From: Melanocharis versteri
Lineage: Eukaryota > Chordata > Aves > Passeriformes > Melanocharitidae
NCBI GenBank assembly: GCA_013397845.1
Contig: VZTG01001072.1
Coordinates: 293,162 to 357,161 of the forward strand
DNA: 64,000 bases
Direction: 5' to 3'
Shown here: positions 24,501-39,500 of the stretch, in pieces
Layout of the letters: each line of letters opens with the position of its first letter
How positions within the stretch are numbered: position 1 is the first letter of the stretch
Translations under genes and position numbers: made by a program
The notes under the pieces: generated by a model
What the model was told of the DNA's origin: nothing
The model's input: only the letters and a program-made list of their open reading frames with translations
The model's database searches: none

Positions 24501-27500
24501 AAATTGTGGTGATGTTTCCTTAGAAGTATTTTATATGAAAAATGGGAAAGTTCACTTTTCAAAATTACTTCAGGAGACATTGGGGAGAATTATGTACTGA
24601 GACTTAGACTTGTCAAACAGAAGTCAGTGACTTAGAGTTGTCATACAAGTCAGGAAAGCATTTGATTTGCTTCAACAGCATAAACCATCTTAGAAACAAA
24701 GTTGTAAATAGATTTAATCTGTGTTTTTTAAAGAATTTTGTCAGGGTTTGTTTTTCTTTTATGTTTAGTGCAAGGCAGGTTAAATGAATTAAAAATGCCT
24801 GGCCACACCTTCAAAACTGACTAGCCTGTTCACTTACACTATTGAGATAATAACATTTAAATATTATGTGAGAAAAGCAGATAGAATGCTTTCCGTAAAC
24901 TATAAATCCTTTATAAAGGTCATCTATACCTTCAGCTGACACAAAACACCTCTAGATTGTTTCCCTTACAATTGAGGAAGGCCAGCAGTGTTACCAGTAG
25001 GCTTCCTCCGATGTGCAGTAACATATTTAAACTACTGTAACTTGACTGTATCTACATTCAAAGAGAAATCTATGGGAAATATCTAAGATCTTAAGTTCTC
25101 CAGAGCAGCAGTTGGCTTAAAGTAGTACATTAATAAATGATGACCAGGCTTTCTGTATTCCATAAAGCACAGAAGGGTTTTAGAAATAGTTTTATCTTAA
25201 CAACCTCTTCAGAAGCTTTTTTTGGTTTTGTGTTGCCCTAGATGAATGCAAGTTAGCAAGATGTTCTACTTTATAAATGCTTTCTTCTGTGTGCAGTTGT
25301 TGAATTTGAAGAGCTGTTTCACTGTAAAGTTACTGCACAATATTCATGGGTACTTCTTTTTCGCTTTGATTTTGTTTTTTAAGAAAAGGATGAAGAAACA
25401 AAAGCACTGGAAGCACTTCTTTCTAATATAGCCAAGCCAGTGGTAAGTAACAAAAGCTTTTCATAAAATCAGAATATATCTGTTTCTATTTTACGCAGTT
25501 ACACCTCCTTTTCTCTCTCCCAAGTTTAAAGGGTCTTTAACTTTCCATACTAAAGCAAATTCACTTAACTTCCAGTCGCTGTACTGTAAACAACCAAAGT
25601 AATTTTTAGTGTATTAACATTTATGAAACTAAAACTGTCTTGATACTTATTATGCAGAATTCTTCCTGGCTGTTATGTGAATCTCAGGATTAACAGAATT
25701 ATTTAAAAAACATAGAGAGAGATTGTAACATTGCCAGTAGCATAGTGGTGCTGCTTAATGGAATATGATGCTTAACATAATATTTTACTGCAGAATCTCT
25801 TCTCAATTTCCTGCAACTTTTTTATTCTTAACTGTTCAGGAAACAATTCTACACACCACATATCTCTAGACATGAGAGATACCTGGCAAGGTTTTGGAAA
25901 CATCACCAAAAATGAGGTTTTGTAAAACCTTATTTGCAAAGTAGAGAAAAAATATGACCTATTTCTCTTTAAGAGTTTTGGAACCTCCAGGGAAGACAGA
26001 GATAAAATTCACCAAGGAAGGTGACTGTCAGCAGCAGACTTCTGACCTACCTGCTTGAAAATCTACCAATATCTTTCCAGTTTGTAAAACTAACGCATAT
26101 TTTTGTGTAGATACTGTTTAAAGCATTGTTGCCAAATTCAGTAGTTTCTTGCATTTTAGAGCAGGCCAATGTTTTTTTCTTTAATTGTCTGGGCCTTCCC
26201 TAACCCAACCTTTCTGTGAAGATTTGCTCATCTTTTCCAGAAATCTTCACCACAGTCCTGAGTCCGCCATCTTGTCTGAGTGAAAACAGTCTGTGTTCTC
26301 CATTGTAGCACAGTCCATACAACTGAAACTCCAGGAAGAGCTTGCCATGGGTTTCTCCAGTCAGTCAGCTACTTCCTCCATTGATCAGCTACGTACCTTC
26401 TTCCCTTCACTTTCCAGGCTACCTCACCCCAGTTTAGTGCCCTAGTCTTGATTCCTCTTTCGTGTGTTTCTTACAGCCTGATGAGGAGAGGCCAAGAGAG
26501 CTGGGGCTGTTTAGCCTGGAGAAGTGAAGGCTCAGAGGGGATCTTATCAATGTATATAGATATCTGCAAGGCAAGTGCACGGAGGATGGAGCCAGGCTCT
26601 TTTCAGTGTGCCCAGCGTGAGGTCCAGAGGCAGTGGGCCTAAACTGAAACACAGGAGGTTCCCTCTGAACGTCAGGAAACACTTTCATACTGTGAGGATG
26701 TCAGCTCTGGCACAGCTTGTCCAGAGAGTTTGTGGAGACACCCTCTTCGGAGTTACTGAAAAGCTGTCTGGACATAGTTCCAGGCAGCTGGCTTTACATG
26801 GCCCTGCTTAAACAAGGGAGTTGGAGCAGATGACCTCCAGGGGTCCCTTCTGACTTCAACCGTTCTGTGACTCTATGGTTCTCCAGGCGCTGAGCAGGGA
26901 TTGTATAGAGGAAGTCCTGAACACTTGGTGTCCTGTGTGTCCAAGCATCAGAATGGGTTGACATGTCTTCAGTGCCCCTGTGGGTGGGAGCTGTCTGAAA
27001 TTGGGGTGTTATCAATGGCTGCATTGCCAAGGGGAACTCTCAACTCTCTCTGAATGAGACTGTGAGATGGATCAACAGGGGGGGTCTTGGGCTGTGTTGC
27101 TGATGACATAGGGAAAAGCAATGCAGTGCCGGTACTGTTGTGTTTTCTTTCACTTCCTTCTGCCCTCAACACTCAACTATCCATGCCTTTTAGGCAAGCG
27201 CACTATTTCCCCTCTGCACCATGTCCCTGCCTGAACGTCATTGCACATAGCTGTGTGCAACAAGTGATCTCTGCAGGCCTCAGAAGACATCACAGGCACA
27301 GGCAGTGGTAGTCTGCTACAGATAGAGTGTACACAAGGCGAAAAGCCAGACTTTCAGCACTTGGAGAGCCTTATGCTTTATGAAGGCAAGGGACTGTCAG
27401 GGTGTGAGGGGGTGGAAGTCTAGCTGATGTTGCAGCTCGGGGGAGTGTGGTGTGATGTGATAGGAGTCTGTGTTACCTACTTGGGCCTTGCAGGATCACA

Positions 27501-30500
27501 AGCAACCCTCCCACAGTTTCATCAAGGAAATGTTTTCCTCACTTTCCCTCAAGTGAAGCAGAACCCTGTTTTTTTCCACACCTTCTCTTTGTGGTTCTCA
27601 TCAGAAATATTTCTGCAGGTTTTTTATTAATATTTTGGTTGAAGCACTTACTGTGAGGGTTATGGTTTCTGATGGGTCATCAGTACTTTGTTCCCTGGGT
27701 GAACCGTGCTGACACAGGCAGTACTGGCTGTGGTGGTGGCCATACAATCAGCTGATCATACAGGATGCTGTCCAGTGCAGTGTCCATGGCACCATATTCT
27801 ACTCCAGAAAGCCTGGAGTAGTGCTGCAGGCTATGACCTGTCCTGGGCTGTCCCATGTCTCAATGTCCAGGTCCATGGCATGCACATCTAAATCAGGTGG
27901 TGGTCTCTGTCATGTCCTTTCATTCACAAATGCCTTTCAGTTCTATGCAGTATGGGAGGCATCAATTTTGCTACCTCCAAACTCCTGTTCAATTTTTATT
28001 TCCTTGAACTTTGCCCTGTGTGGATCCCTCATCCTTTCATACATGGCAGTGTTAAATCAGGTTGATAACATGACACTGACACCAGCTGACCCTTCTACTT
28101 AGGGGGATCTTGAACTATTTATACCCAGGTGTAAATTGGAGTGGTTCTGCAGATTGCACCTCAGTGTTTGAGTAAAGTCTTCACCAGCTGTCATGTCTGT
28201 TAACCAAATAACAAAGCAAGCAGAAGAGAAGACCTGAAAAGGCAAAAGCAAAATGAAGAATGATGCAGAAAGCTGAGTATTTAATAAGAAGAGGCAATAA
28301 GTGCTCGGAATTGGAGGGTTGGTTATATAGCATGTAAATCTCTTTGGAGAACATCATACTTTCTGTTTCTGTGTATGTTTGCGGACTTCTGGCACGTGAT
28401 GCACCTCACAGTTAAGTATCTTGGGTTACTGTGAATGCAATCCAGATTGCACATGCTAAAACTGCTCTGTTGTTTGACCCAAATGGCATGTGTAACATAC
28501 TTAATGAGAAGATTCACTTTGGCAAGCTGGATTGCTAATGAAGACATGCCCACCTCTTGTTTCCACAGTGCTAGAGCCTGACCCAAGTATTATACTCTGC
28601 TTTGCAGAAGCACATCGTGCTCAGAGTTGCAACCAGAATCAATTACAGCTGCTTGCATAAGCATACAAAGTAAAAAGTAATGCCAAGTTTTTTGAAAAAG
28701 CCACTCCCAAGTGTCTCAGAGCACATAATAGTAGTGGATTCTTCTAATCTTAAATCTTGGTTCTTCAAAAATACTTTTTTTTTCCTTATGTCACAGAGGG
28801 GGTTTTTTTTAAATATCATATGTATGAAGGAAATGTTATCTGTCAGGTGGCAGTTTGTCATTAGCAAAGTGTTACATGAGGTGTTCAGTGCAGTTTTGGG
28901 CAAAGCACTAAAGAAAATAAATCAGTAGGAAATAGGGAGAACAATGAGAATGATCAGATTTTATAGGTGAGGGGAAATTCAAATGCTAATAGTCTTCAAA
29001 TGCATGAGAAGCAACTGCAAAAGGAAGGGAAGATCTAATGTTCAACTCCATGGTGGCTAGGACTAGTAGGCTTAGCTAGTAGTAAGAGAGACACTGCCTG
29101 GACACTAGGGAAAAAAATTCATCTATAAAGTAGCTAAACCTAGGAACAGATCGTCTTAAAATGGATCTACTAGTCATGAATTACAGTAGGTCCTTAAGGA
29201 ACCTACATTTCTTTCCCTCAGGATCTCCTACCACTTGCTGCAACTCAGGAGGGTGGGGTAAAGATTGTCCAGAAGGGAACTTTTATCAGATGTTTCCCAC
29301 AATTCCAGAGACTTCCAGAAATGCTAGAATTTTACTGCCGTAGTTATAGATAGTGTTAGTCTAGTTTGTGATTGCATGAAAATAGTAGTGGAATTTTTCT
29401 TACCAGATTTTAAAGAGAAACTTCAGTGTTTACTCCTACCAGCATTTGATCCCTTATAGGATATTATGTACAGCCCTGTTAGTGCATACCGGTTTAGTGA
29501 CATTATTTCCAAGACATTGAGGTTCACACAGTGTGATTTTTCTACCTTTCTGTTTGCTATCAATAAGTCACGTCCTCTCTGCTTCATTCTTGAAGCTGAC
29601 TTATTCAGTTTTTTAGTTCAGTAGATTATAGCAATTTGAGAGCACCGGTTGTGAAGATAGATTTTTGATTCTGATACTCTGGTAATAGATTTCAAAAGCA
29701 ATTATTCCCAAAATAGACATATATTACGGTCATATTGCAAAACTAGTCATTTCATATAATGAAATGTGTTTTGAGTTCTCTTATAAGTGATTGGAAACAG
29801 TAGGTGGGTGCAACATATAAACCACAATAGCAGATGTGCAATACTTATGAACAGCCACGAATTTCTAAGCATTCTTCTATAACAGATCCTAAAAATTTGT
29901 AATCGCCTGCATGCACCTGTGCACTCACCTACAAAAACGTGAGCATCCTCAGCCCCTGGCAGCACATACAGGTTTCAGGCAGCGCCCACTCTTTCGGGAG
30001 TGTGGGCGCCCCTACGGACGTGTCTCCTTTGGAATACGTGGGTGCATCTGTAGCTTTCTGTGTAACTGCATTGTCCCCTAGAATCTGTTGTTCCCTACAG
30101 TCTGCTAATCCACAGGCCATTGAGAAAGCTCTCCACCAGGTCACATGCAGTCACCTGAGCTGTGAGTCCGTGCCTGCTGCACCCCGAACTGCTGTTGCAT
30201 CAGCTGGGGTGCAGCTACTCACAGCGCCCATCAGGCCTGGATGGAGGCAGCAGTGGTTAGCAGGGCAGTTTCTCACACTGTCAGGCCAGGTTTTGATCAT
30301 TGCTCTGTTCCACTCCAGCATCTCTTACCTGCCTCCCATTGCAAATTTTCATGCTACCTCTACACTTCTGAAGCTGGTAACTTCTGTGTTTCAGGAGTCT
30401 CCTTGTGATTCTCATTTCCTCCACCTGAGGGTCTCTGCCTTTAGCATGATTAGTCTGCTGGGGCCAACACTTGTTGGATAGTTGGAGGTGTTGCATTCAC

Positions 30501-33500
30501 ACACACTGGTTATACTCCTATTTCTGTCACATCAACTGTTCTTATCCAGGCCTTTCTGCAATGGGTGGGGTGCTCAGGCAAACACCTCCACAGAATTTCT
30601 TCAGGGTACTGTCTCTATGTGTATGTACATGGACCTTGTGAACATGCCTTCATCTCTATATATTTCATAAGAAACAAGAGGGTATTAAAAAAGTTATAGT
30701 ACCAGTGGCTTCCAAGAAAAAGGTGCTAGAAGCATGATTTAATGGAGTGCCCGATGTCCCAGGATGTGCTTCGCCGTCTCCTGTGCTTGGCCGACGCTCT
30801 GGTCCATGTTTCAGCAGCCCACTGGGTGGCGTTCGGTGCCGACAGGCGTCTCTGCCCTCAGCCCCTTGCCCGGCATTGCATTTTTCTCATGGCATTCCTT
30901 GCATTTCCAGCCTGATTTCATCTGTAAAAACTCGTTAGTAGCTAGTGTATCAGTATAAATACTCTGGTTTGCTAATGGCATATGATTTTCTTTTCCCTTC
31001 TTTGATCCTTTGTGGCAAAGTAACATTTATATACAATAGCGTTTAAGCGGCGGAGATCTCAAAGCTGTGTTTCTACAGGTATCGGATATTCAGGCAAGAA
31101 CAGCACTGCTGATGTGGTCCCCTCCATCCAGCGATACCAGAGAAGACACAGACAAGAACGACATACCAGAGGTTTATACTTACGAAGTGATGATTTCAAG
31201 TACTGGAAAAGATGGAAAGTACAAAACTGTGTACATGTAGGTGTTGGCTAATTTTATTTAATCACTGCTGCATTGAAATATGTGGCTTAAAACCTCATAA
31301 AAAATCTGCTTGTTGTCCAGAAAGGGTTGTATTTATAATTTTTTATGTCAGCACGTGGTTCTCCTCCCAGTAAGGTTATCCCTCCCCTAAAATTGCTCTT
31401 GGTAAGAGACAGTCGTATGATATGGAAAAAAAATAAGCAAATTCACACAGAACACAACTCATAGCAGCAGCAAAACAAACAAAACTCTTGAATTGTTTAA
31501 TTCCTAACGCAATGGTTTTCAGTCAGTTTTTTGCAATTTGGAAAAATATGACAGTAAAATGTAGAATTAAGTGTATAGAGCTCTCTAATAGTTATAAACC
31601 TTTGTATCTAGCTAGTTTATCTTAGTCACCTTCCATGGATTTCATGTAATTACAAGTTGAGCATCACTATCCAAGAAACTAGAGGAAGAGAAACAGCCTT
31701 TGCTAAGATAAGCTGATGTCAGCAAAAGCAGACTAATAGATGTTATTTTGGTGCCTTTTCTGTTTCCTAGGCTCTAATAAGTAGGTAGGTGCAGTCAGAT
31801 ACAGTTTTAGATAATTGTTTTTGCGAGGCTGGACTGAGCTTCTGTAGGCTTCCGTACTTCAATGGTTTTTTTGAGTAATAACATACAGGCATATGCATGC
31901 AGCTTGTCGTACTGAGTAAAGAAGAAAATAATTGCTACTTTTTAAAAAGCACCAAACAAAAAAGTGCCCCAAAACCACCAGGGCAAAAGAACAGGAATAA
32001 CACAAGAAGCCTCTAAAATTCAAAGATAAATGCATTTACATATTGCTGTATTTAGCAAAAGACAAACTGTTAGCAGATATATTTCACAGAAGGTGTGTTA
32101 AGTTAGATGATACATGTCTTTTTTTATAAATGTATGGAATTCTGCAACAGTCTTTAAAACAAACTTGTATCTCGTTCCAGTGGAGAAGACAATAAAGTTA
32201 CTGTAAATGAGCTCAGGCCAGCAACTGATTACCATGCAAAGTGAGTATCTCACTTTCTCTTCATTAAATTCAATGGAAATGTTTTAAAAGTTTCATTGTG
32301 TATTTGCCTAAGTCTTCAGAGATGGTCTTTACCACTTCTCATCCTCTTTTGAGTCACAAATCAACATTTTTGGCTTCGCTGACTGCTCAGCCCATTTTGG
32401 ACAACATAAGATTGGTGCACTTTCATCCTACATTCATGCTCTTTCCTTTATGCCAGCACAGTGACCTTTTTCTGACCTTGGTGCCAGGCACAGATGCTGC
32501 TTTTCAATTTTCCACAAGCAGCAGAGGAAAGTACCTTGCCCTGGAAGATGCTCCCTGCTTGGCCACGTGGAGGTCACATTATGCTACTTTTGCTTTGCTC
32601 CAGTAGATCAGTGAACCTGACCCCATATGCATGATAAAATGTGCCCCCAGCTCAGTGTAGTTCTACCCTTCTAGCAGAATTGACTACTTCAGTAGGTCAG
32701 AAGAAATAGCATAGGATTGGAAAGATGTGGTTAGGTGGTGTTCTTCCCTTTATTTTTAAATAGTGGAGGGTCATCTGGAGCTGAACTTGGCGAGGGATGC
32801 AAAGAGTAAGGGCTTCTGTAGCTTTGTCAGCCAGAAACAAAGGTCAGAGAAGGCATATCCTCCCAAACAAACACAGCTGGCAAACTGGTAACTATGAGGA
32901 AGAGGCTGAGGTACTCAACATTTTTGCCTCAGTCTTCACTGGCAACCTTTCTTCTCACACCTCTCCAGTGTATGGACAGCAGGACAGGGACTGGGGGAGG
33001 AAAGTCCCTCCCACAGTGAGAGAAGAACAGGTTTGAGACCACCTGAGGAACCTGAACGTAAGTCTGTATCTGATGAGATGCCTCCCAGAGTCCTGAGGAA
33101 ATTAGCTAATGTAGTTGCCAAACCACTCTCCATCATATTCGAAAAGTCATGGCAGCCAGGTGAATTCCTGTGTGTGACTGGAAAAAGGAAAACACTGCAT
33201 CCATTTTTTTAAAGGGTAGGAAGGAAGACTGTGGGAAGTACCAACCTGTCAGCCTCACTTCTGTGCCTGGGAAGATCATGGAACAGATCCTTCTGAAAGC
33301 CGTGCTGAGGCACATGAAGGACAAGGAGGTGATGTGGGACAGCCAGCACAGTTTCACCAAGGACAAGTCCTGCCTGAAGAACAAAGTGGCCTATGATCAA
33401 GTGACTTGTATCAGTGGACAAGGGGACTGCAGATGTTATCTGTCTGGACTTCTGTAAGGCCTTTGAGATAGTCCCCCACAGTATCCTTCTTGGTGGATGA

Positions 33501-36500
33501 GGAATTGGTTGGATGGTCACATTCACAGAAGAGTGGTCGATGGCTCAGTGTCCAGATGGAGATTAGTGACAAGTGGTGTCCCGCAGGGGCCTGTATTGGA
33601 CCGGTACTGTCAAATATCTTCATCATCGACAGACAGTGGGATCGAGTGAGCTTCTGGCAGAAAACACCAAGCAGTTGCAATGTCGACCACCAAGTGGTGC
33701 AGTTGACACACCTGAAGGATGGGATGCCATCCAGAGGGACCTGGACAAGCTTGAGCAGTTAGACCATGGGAATCTCATGAGGTTCAACAAGGCCAAGTGC
33801 AAGGTGCTGCCCTTGGGTTGGGGCAACTCCGGTATCAACACAGGCTGCAGGATGAAGGGATTGAGAGCAGCCCTGCCAAGAAGGATGTGATGGTCCTGGT
33901 GGATGGAGAGCTGGGCATGACCTGGCAATGTGCACTTGCAGCCCAAAAAGCCAACTGTGTCCTGGGCAGCATCAAAAGCAGCGAGGCCAGCAGGGTGAGG
34001 GAGGTGGTTCTGCCCTTCTGCCCCACTCCGGTGAGACCTCAGCTGGAGTTCTGTGTCCAGCCCCGAGGTCCCCATCATGAGAAGGACAGTGACCTGTAAG
34101 AGTAGCTCTAGAGGAAGGCCACAAAAGTTGTTCAGCCTGGAGAAAACTCAGTACTGAAAAGGGGCTTATAAGAAGGATGAAGACATACTTCTAGTAGGGC
34201 CTGTTGTGATAGGACAGGAGATAATGGTTTCAAACTAAAAGAGGGTAGATTTAGACCAGATATATGGAAGAAATTTATTGCACTGAGGGTGGTGAAACAC
34301 TGGAACAGGTTGCCCAGGGAGATGGTGGATGCCCCATCCCTGGTAACCATTCAGGGAGAAGTTGGGCAGGGCTCTAAGCAGCCTGATATAGTTGAAGATG
34401 TCTCTGTTTATTGCAGGGGAGTTTGCACAAGTTGACGTTTAAAGGTCTCTTCCAACCCAAACTACTCTGTGATTCTTGGTTTTAAAAAAAAATAGCGTGA
34501 ATACAGCAGTTTATAAATAAATAACATTGTGAAGGCAGAAATTAAGGCCTCCTTAAAAGAAGTGCCTTTTCAGGAGATAATGGCAAGTGTAGAGTGCCTT
34601 CTTAGACAGAACTGAATGTCCAGTATGTGAGGGAGGTGCCTCTCTTAACTGTGTGGAGAACCCCAAGATCCCTGTGTACTGACCAAGGGAAGCAATTTAA
34701 AGGCAGCTGGTAGGAAGCACAGGGAACAGAAGTGTGTCAGAGTAGGGGTCCAAGTTAACAATGTTCTGCCTCCTTTCACATCGGGTTTAGGATAGGATTT
34801 GCCTTGTACAATAGCCTTTTTGACATTTGCTCAAGTGGGAGAGCTAGGTTCGCAGTCCTTGGTGTGAAGGGGTCTACACCTCCAAAGGCTGTTTTCCAGA
34901 GTACTGTCCTGGTTGCCAAACTGAAAGCAAAAGAGGGTTGGTCTGTTCTTATCACAGCCCTCATTTAATTTGAGGCCCTGTATTGCCTGAAGCACAAGGT
35001 CAGGAGAAGGATGAACGGTAAGTTGGCTCAAAGCTCTTTCATATGGAAGTGTTTCCCTGTGATTTTGTTCCTATTTTTAGTAGCATTTATATATTTTATT
35101 CAACAAGATTGAAGTTGAAAATTCATGGAGCGTAAAGGTCAGTGCCTAGAAATTTTTTTTTCTGTGTAAGTCCTTTTCTATCAGGCTATGTTCAGATTTT
35201 TTCTTGCTTAGTTCTAGTTGTTGTAGGCAATACATGGGAATCAGTGGCTTGGCCATTCAGGCTCTTCCTAAACAGAATTCTGCCAGTATGAACACTGCAC
35301 AAAATCAGCAAAGACTGGAACAACTCAACCACAAAGATAACTGACATATTACATATTTGCAACTGTATGCAAGCACAAACAACTTTGTCTTAAACTTTAG
35401 TCACTGTTTGAATGTCTCCTCACTGTTTGTGAAATCTGTAAAGCCAAATTTCCTGTGATTTGCTGTTCATGCATCAAAAATATATCAGGATTTTTGTATC
35501 TTCTTAAGCTGGCAACTCTGATCTTACATTGGTGATCAGAGGAAAGGGTTTTTGGAGAGTTTTGGTTTTGGGGTTTTTTTTCAAAGGAACAGATGAGTCA
35601 GAAGAAAGTAATGTGCCATTGACCCAAAGAAGAGGCAAGGCATAGCTGCAGAACGTAGGGGGCAGGGGGAGGCAAGATGATTATCATGTATATCCTTTTG
35701 GAGACAAGCCTTTTGAAAAACAAGCCATTTCTCTTTGAGACAGAAGCAAGAATTCATTCTTTTGAAGTATGTGGAGAGCTAATTCATAGCCCTACTAAAG
35801 GAAAGGACAAGGTGAACACACTCAGCAGGACACTCATTTGATTGCAGAGGATACTCTGAAAATACATCAACAGCTTCGTTGTGCTCATCTGACGAAAGCA
35901 CTTGCAGAAGAATTATTCATAATATAAGTTAATATCTCTACAACAGATAATGAGCCTGCAAAATGCTACCATTATTTTCCAACCAAAGTACAGCTAATAA
36001 CAGACATATTTCAAATATAATTGTGAGACTAAAGCCGACTGACAGTAATGATGTACATCCGAAGTAAAGGACTCTTTTCTTTCTTATTGCTTCTATTGAC
36101 CGAGATGTTTCCCCCAGTTATTTATTTATAACAGTGATATTTTAATAATGAAGCAGCAAGGCAGAAACTTAATTCCAAATGCTCAGTTTTCTTTGGAAAC
36201 TATACAGATTTTAAAGCAAAATGTTATTGACTCTCTTCCACTTTAGAGTCCAAGTAGAATGCAACTGTGTAAAGGGGAGCCCTTCAGAAGCAGAGAGTTT
36301 TACCACAGCGAGTTGTGAACCTGATACTCCAAATCTGCCCAGGATAACTAATCGGACCAAAAATTCTCTTACTCTTCAGTGGAAGGTAAGGATTGCTTCA
36401 CAGCCTTCAAAATAAATATTTTAAACTCTTCAGAATTGTTGATTTTTCAATAAGTTACCAGTTCATTGAAACTGAAAATTTTTGTCAAACCTACTCATTT

Positions 36501-39500
36501 CAGTCACAGTTCCCTGACTGGAAATAGATTTACTGGGTTAAACGTGGGCTTGAGTAAAAAGAGAAGTGTTCACAGAAAAGCAAGGAGTCTTTGAAGGTAA
36601 AATTACTGAGTTCAGTCCCCAATGCCTTTCAAGGTCTAAATTATAAAAAAAACCATAAATATGAAACAAGCATTCATTGGATGAAAACTGAACTAGGGCT
36701 GTCTTGGCAAGTGAAACTGTCATATAAGGGGAGCATAATTTGTCTTCTCATGGCTTGGCCCATACACGCATTTTTTAAGTGGTCTTGTATCCAGTTAGAG
36801 TTCTAATTTTCTTGTTTTCCTGTTACAGGCATCGTGTGATAATGGTTCCAAAATCCACAGTTACCTTTTAGAATGGGATGAAGTAAGCAAGTTATTCTAT
36901 TGTAGTTTTAGTCTTGTGTTTTTCCAAGTATCTTTATATGACTGTACATGTCAAGGTGTGTGAAAATTAAGACTTCTGCTTAGAGGCATGTGACAAATAT
37001 GTAATTCCTGAAGCAATTATTAAAATACAGTTACTGCTCATTTTTTTTCTTGGGGGATATAAGATAAAAGGATCTTAATTGCACATTTCTGCCACTCTTA
37101 ATAGTAGCTTTTTCACTTGTAGTCCAATACTGTGTTCAAGAGCTGACATGGAAGGATCATTTTCCTGCAACAGTCTTTCTTTTTTAATGAGTGGGGGGAT
37201 CAACTATGGCCCTGCAACCATCTTGCAGTCTCTACCTTGACAGCTATCCTGAGATAGCAGAGCTGCAGGATCTTCATGGCTTTTATTCTTTCAGCCCCAA
37301 GGAACTGGGAAATGGAAAGGAAGGGAAAAAAGCCGCTAATTTAATACAAAGTTTCATATGCTACTGCCTCACCATATGGAGATTCTTGAGTTATATATAA
37401 TTTCAAAAAATTATTTTACTTCATGTTTGCATGTACTTTAATTGATGGGTGCATATGTAATAAGATGAATAATATGATTAACTTATTCCTTTTTAGGGAA
37501 AAGGAAATGGAGAGTTTTGCCAGTGTTATTATGGTCAACAGAAGCAGTACAGGATCACTAAACTATCACCAGCAATGGGGTACACCTTTAGGCTAGCAGC
37601 CAAAAATGACATGGGAATGAGGTAAATACTATTACATACGTAAATATGGAATGCATATCCATGCATGTGTGTGCTTCTTTAGGAAAACCATATGGTGGCA
37701 TTTAAAGAAAAAGGTCTTTTTGTCCAAATGGTCTGAAATGGCATATAGAATATATAATATTTCAGTTGAAAGGGGCCTACAGTGATCATCTAGTCCAAGT
37801 TCTTGGTTAACTCACAGTGTGTGATTGGATTATTCTTTTTGCAGAGAGCCTGTGTGCTGGGATATTGTCCCTTCATCTAAGGTGTCTGTTGGTCTCCTGT
37901 TACCCTGGGAAATAGACAGAATATGACACTACCATATCAATGAATTCTTTGGAAGTTCTAGAGCTTATTATAAATGCTAAGGATATGTGGTTCATGCTTT
38001 TAATTACTACTTTTCAGAAGTTATAGAGCACCAAACTTTGTTTTGAATTTTTGGATTAATGACATCTGACTTCAGTGGAGAATATAAGTAAGAACTTGGA
38101 CAAAAATGTTTTCTCAAGTTATGCTTCGCTACTGGGTGCATTAGTTCTTCAGTGTGCTTCTTGGTCATCGGGCAAAGCAGATGCACCTGGCTAACAATCA
38201 CACTACCAGAGCTCATCTCCTCTAGAGCAGACTCCTGGTGTCCGCACTACCTCGTTGTACTTGGACCTTGAGGTCCTGTGGGGAATAAAAATAGGGTTAC
38301 CCTCACCATCAGCCTAAAATTGCTGGTTTGTGTTTGTTTTTTTAATTCAAATATTATGAACATTGTGCTGCAGCTCACTAGAGTGGTGTTTTTATGGCAT
38401 GAAATAGAGGATGTGTGTTGTGTGTCCTTCAGCTGGCAGAAGGAGGTGCTTGAAGCAACAGTGCCTGCTTGGGCAGCGTTGAAGAACAGTGTAAAGAGTA
38501 GGGAGCCAGACCCAGGGTCATAATTCATGCTGGGCAGAAGGAATCTTCTGCAGACTGTTAAGTATGTGAAAAATACAGCTGGGTCAGCAGATCTGAGGCA
38601 TGTGTTGGGAGGCTTTGGAGAGTACTTAGGGAATGCATTGCATAAAGTGCCTGTTCCTATGTCTTTCCTTAAGCACCTGCTTTGTGCTGCTGTCAGAGGA
38701 CACTATAGTGGACTGGAATGACTTTTGGTGTGCTCCAATAGTCTTTATTGCATTACTGCCTTCTGGATGATGTTCCTGGAATTAATTATTCTCTTGAGTT
38801 GCTCCTGGACTTTGTCTTGATGAGGTTTAGTTGGAACTGTTAAAAATAAGGACAGGGAGGGAGCTGGCAGTTAAGCTGGGTCCAGTGCTTGGGCTCTCTT
38901 CCTGTTTCCCTTTTACAGCTGAGTGTAAATGTACCCTCTAGGAATAGCTGCACATATTACAGATTCCTTCAGCGTAAGCTTTGAAGACACTGATCAGTTA
39001 AGTACCCTTCTTAAACTAATCACACTGAATAGATTTTTAAATCAATGTTTCATAGCCTTATAAAGACGTGCTTTATTGTCTTTATGGTATTACTTAATTA
39101 AGAAGTCTCTTGAAATAATATTTATTAGTGTGGAGTGCCTGTTTATCCCTTATGAAGAACGTTGAGAACATTAGGCATCTGGAGACAGAATTTTGTCTAA
39201 ATAATTTTACCAACAAGAAGAGATATTTTATCTCTGAGTTACTAATTTTTAAATTTAATTCTAACCTACGTGAAACAGTGGTTAAAGAAAACTGAAAAAA
39301 ATAAAATCTATTTTCAAAAATAGATAGTATTGTACTTCTGAGGGAATTATTTAATAGTCATTCAAATGTGGCTATGGCTGGAACTCTTTTAGTTTATTTC
39401 AGTGTATTTTGGAGTGGTCCAAGCAAGTTTAGAGATAAAATCTTTTTAAGATGTGGGGTTTTTACCTTATATCTACTTGTAAGGTGACTCCTTCAGTAGT

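Noticed and set aside
29939..30481. 180-codon open frame on the + strand, the longest outside the CpG island and exons
   Set aside because: A rough estimate gives a sizeable chance of one such frame in 64 kb over six frames. The translation matches nothing I know and there is no splice or start context.
33170..34100. Open frames of 60-150 codons on both strands that look like genes
   Set aside because: The + strand frames are broken CR1 reverse transcriptase and the - strand frames are their shadows.
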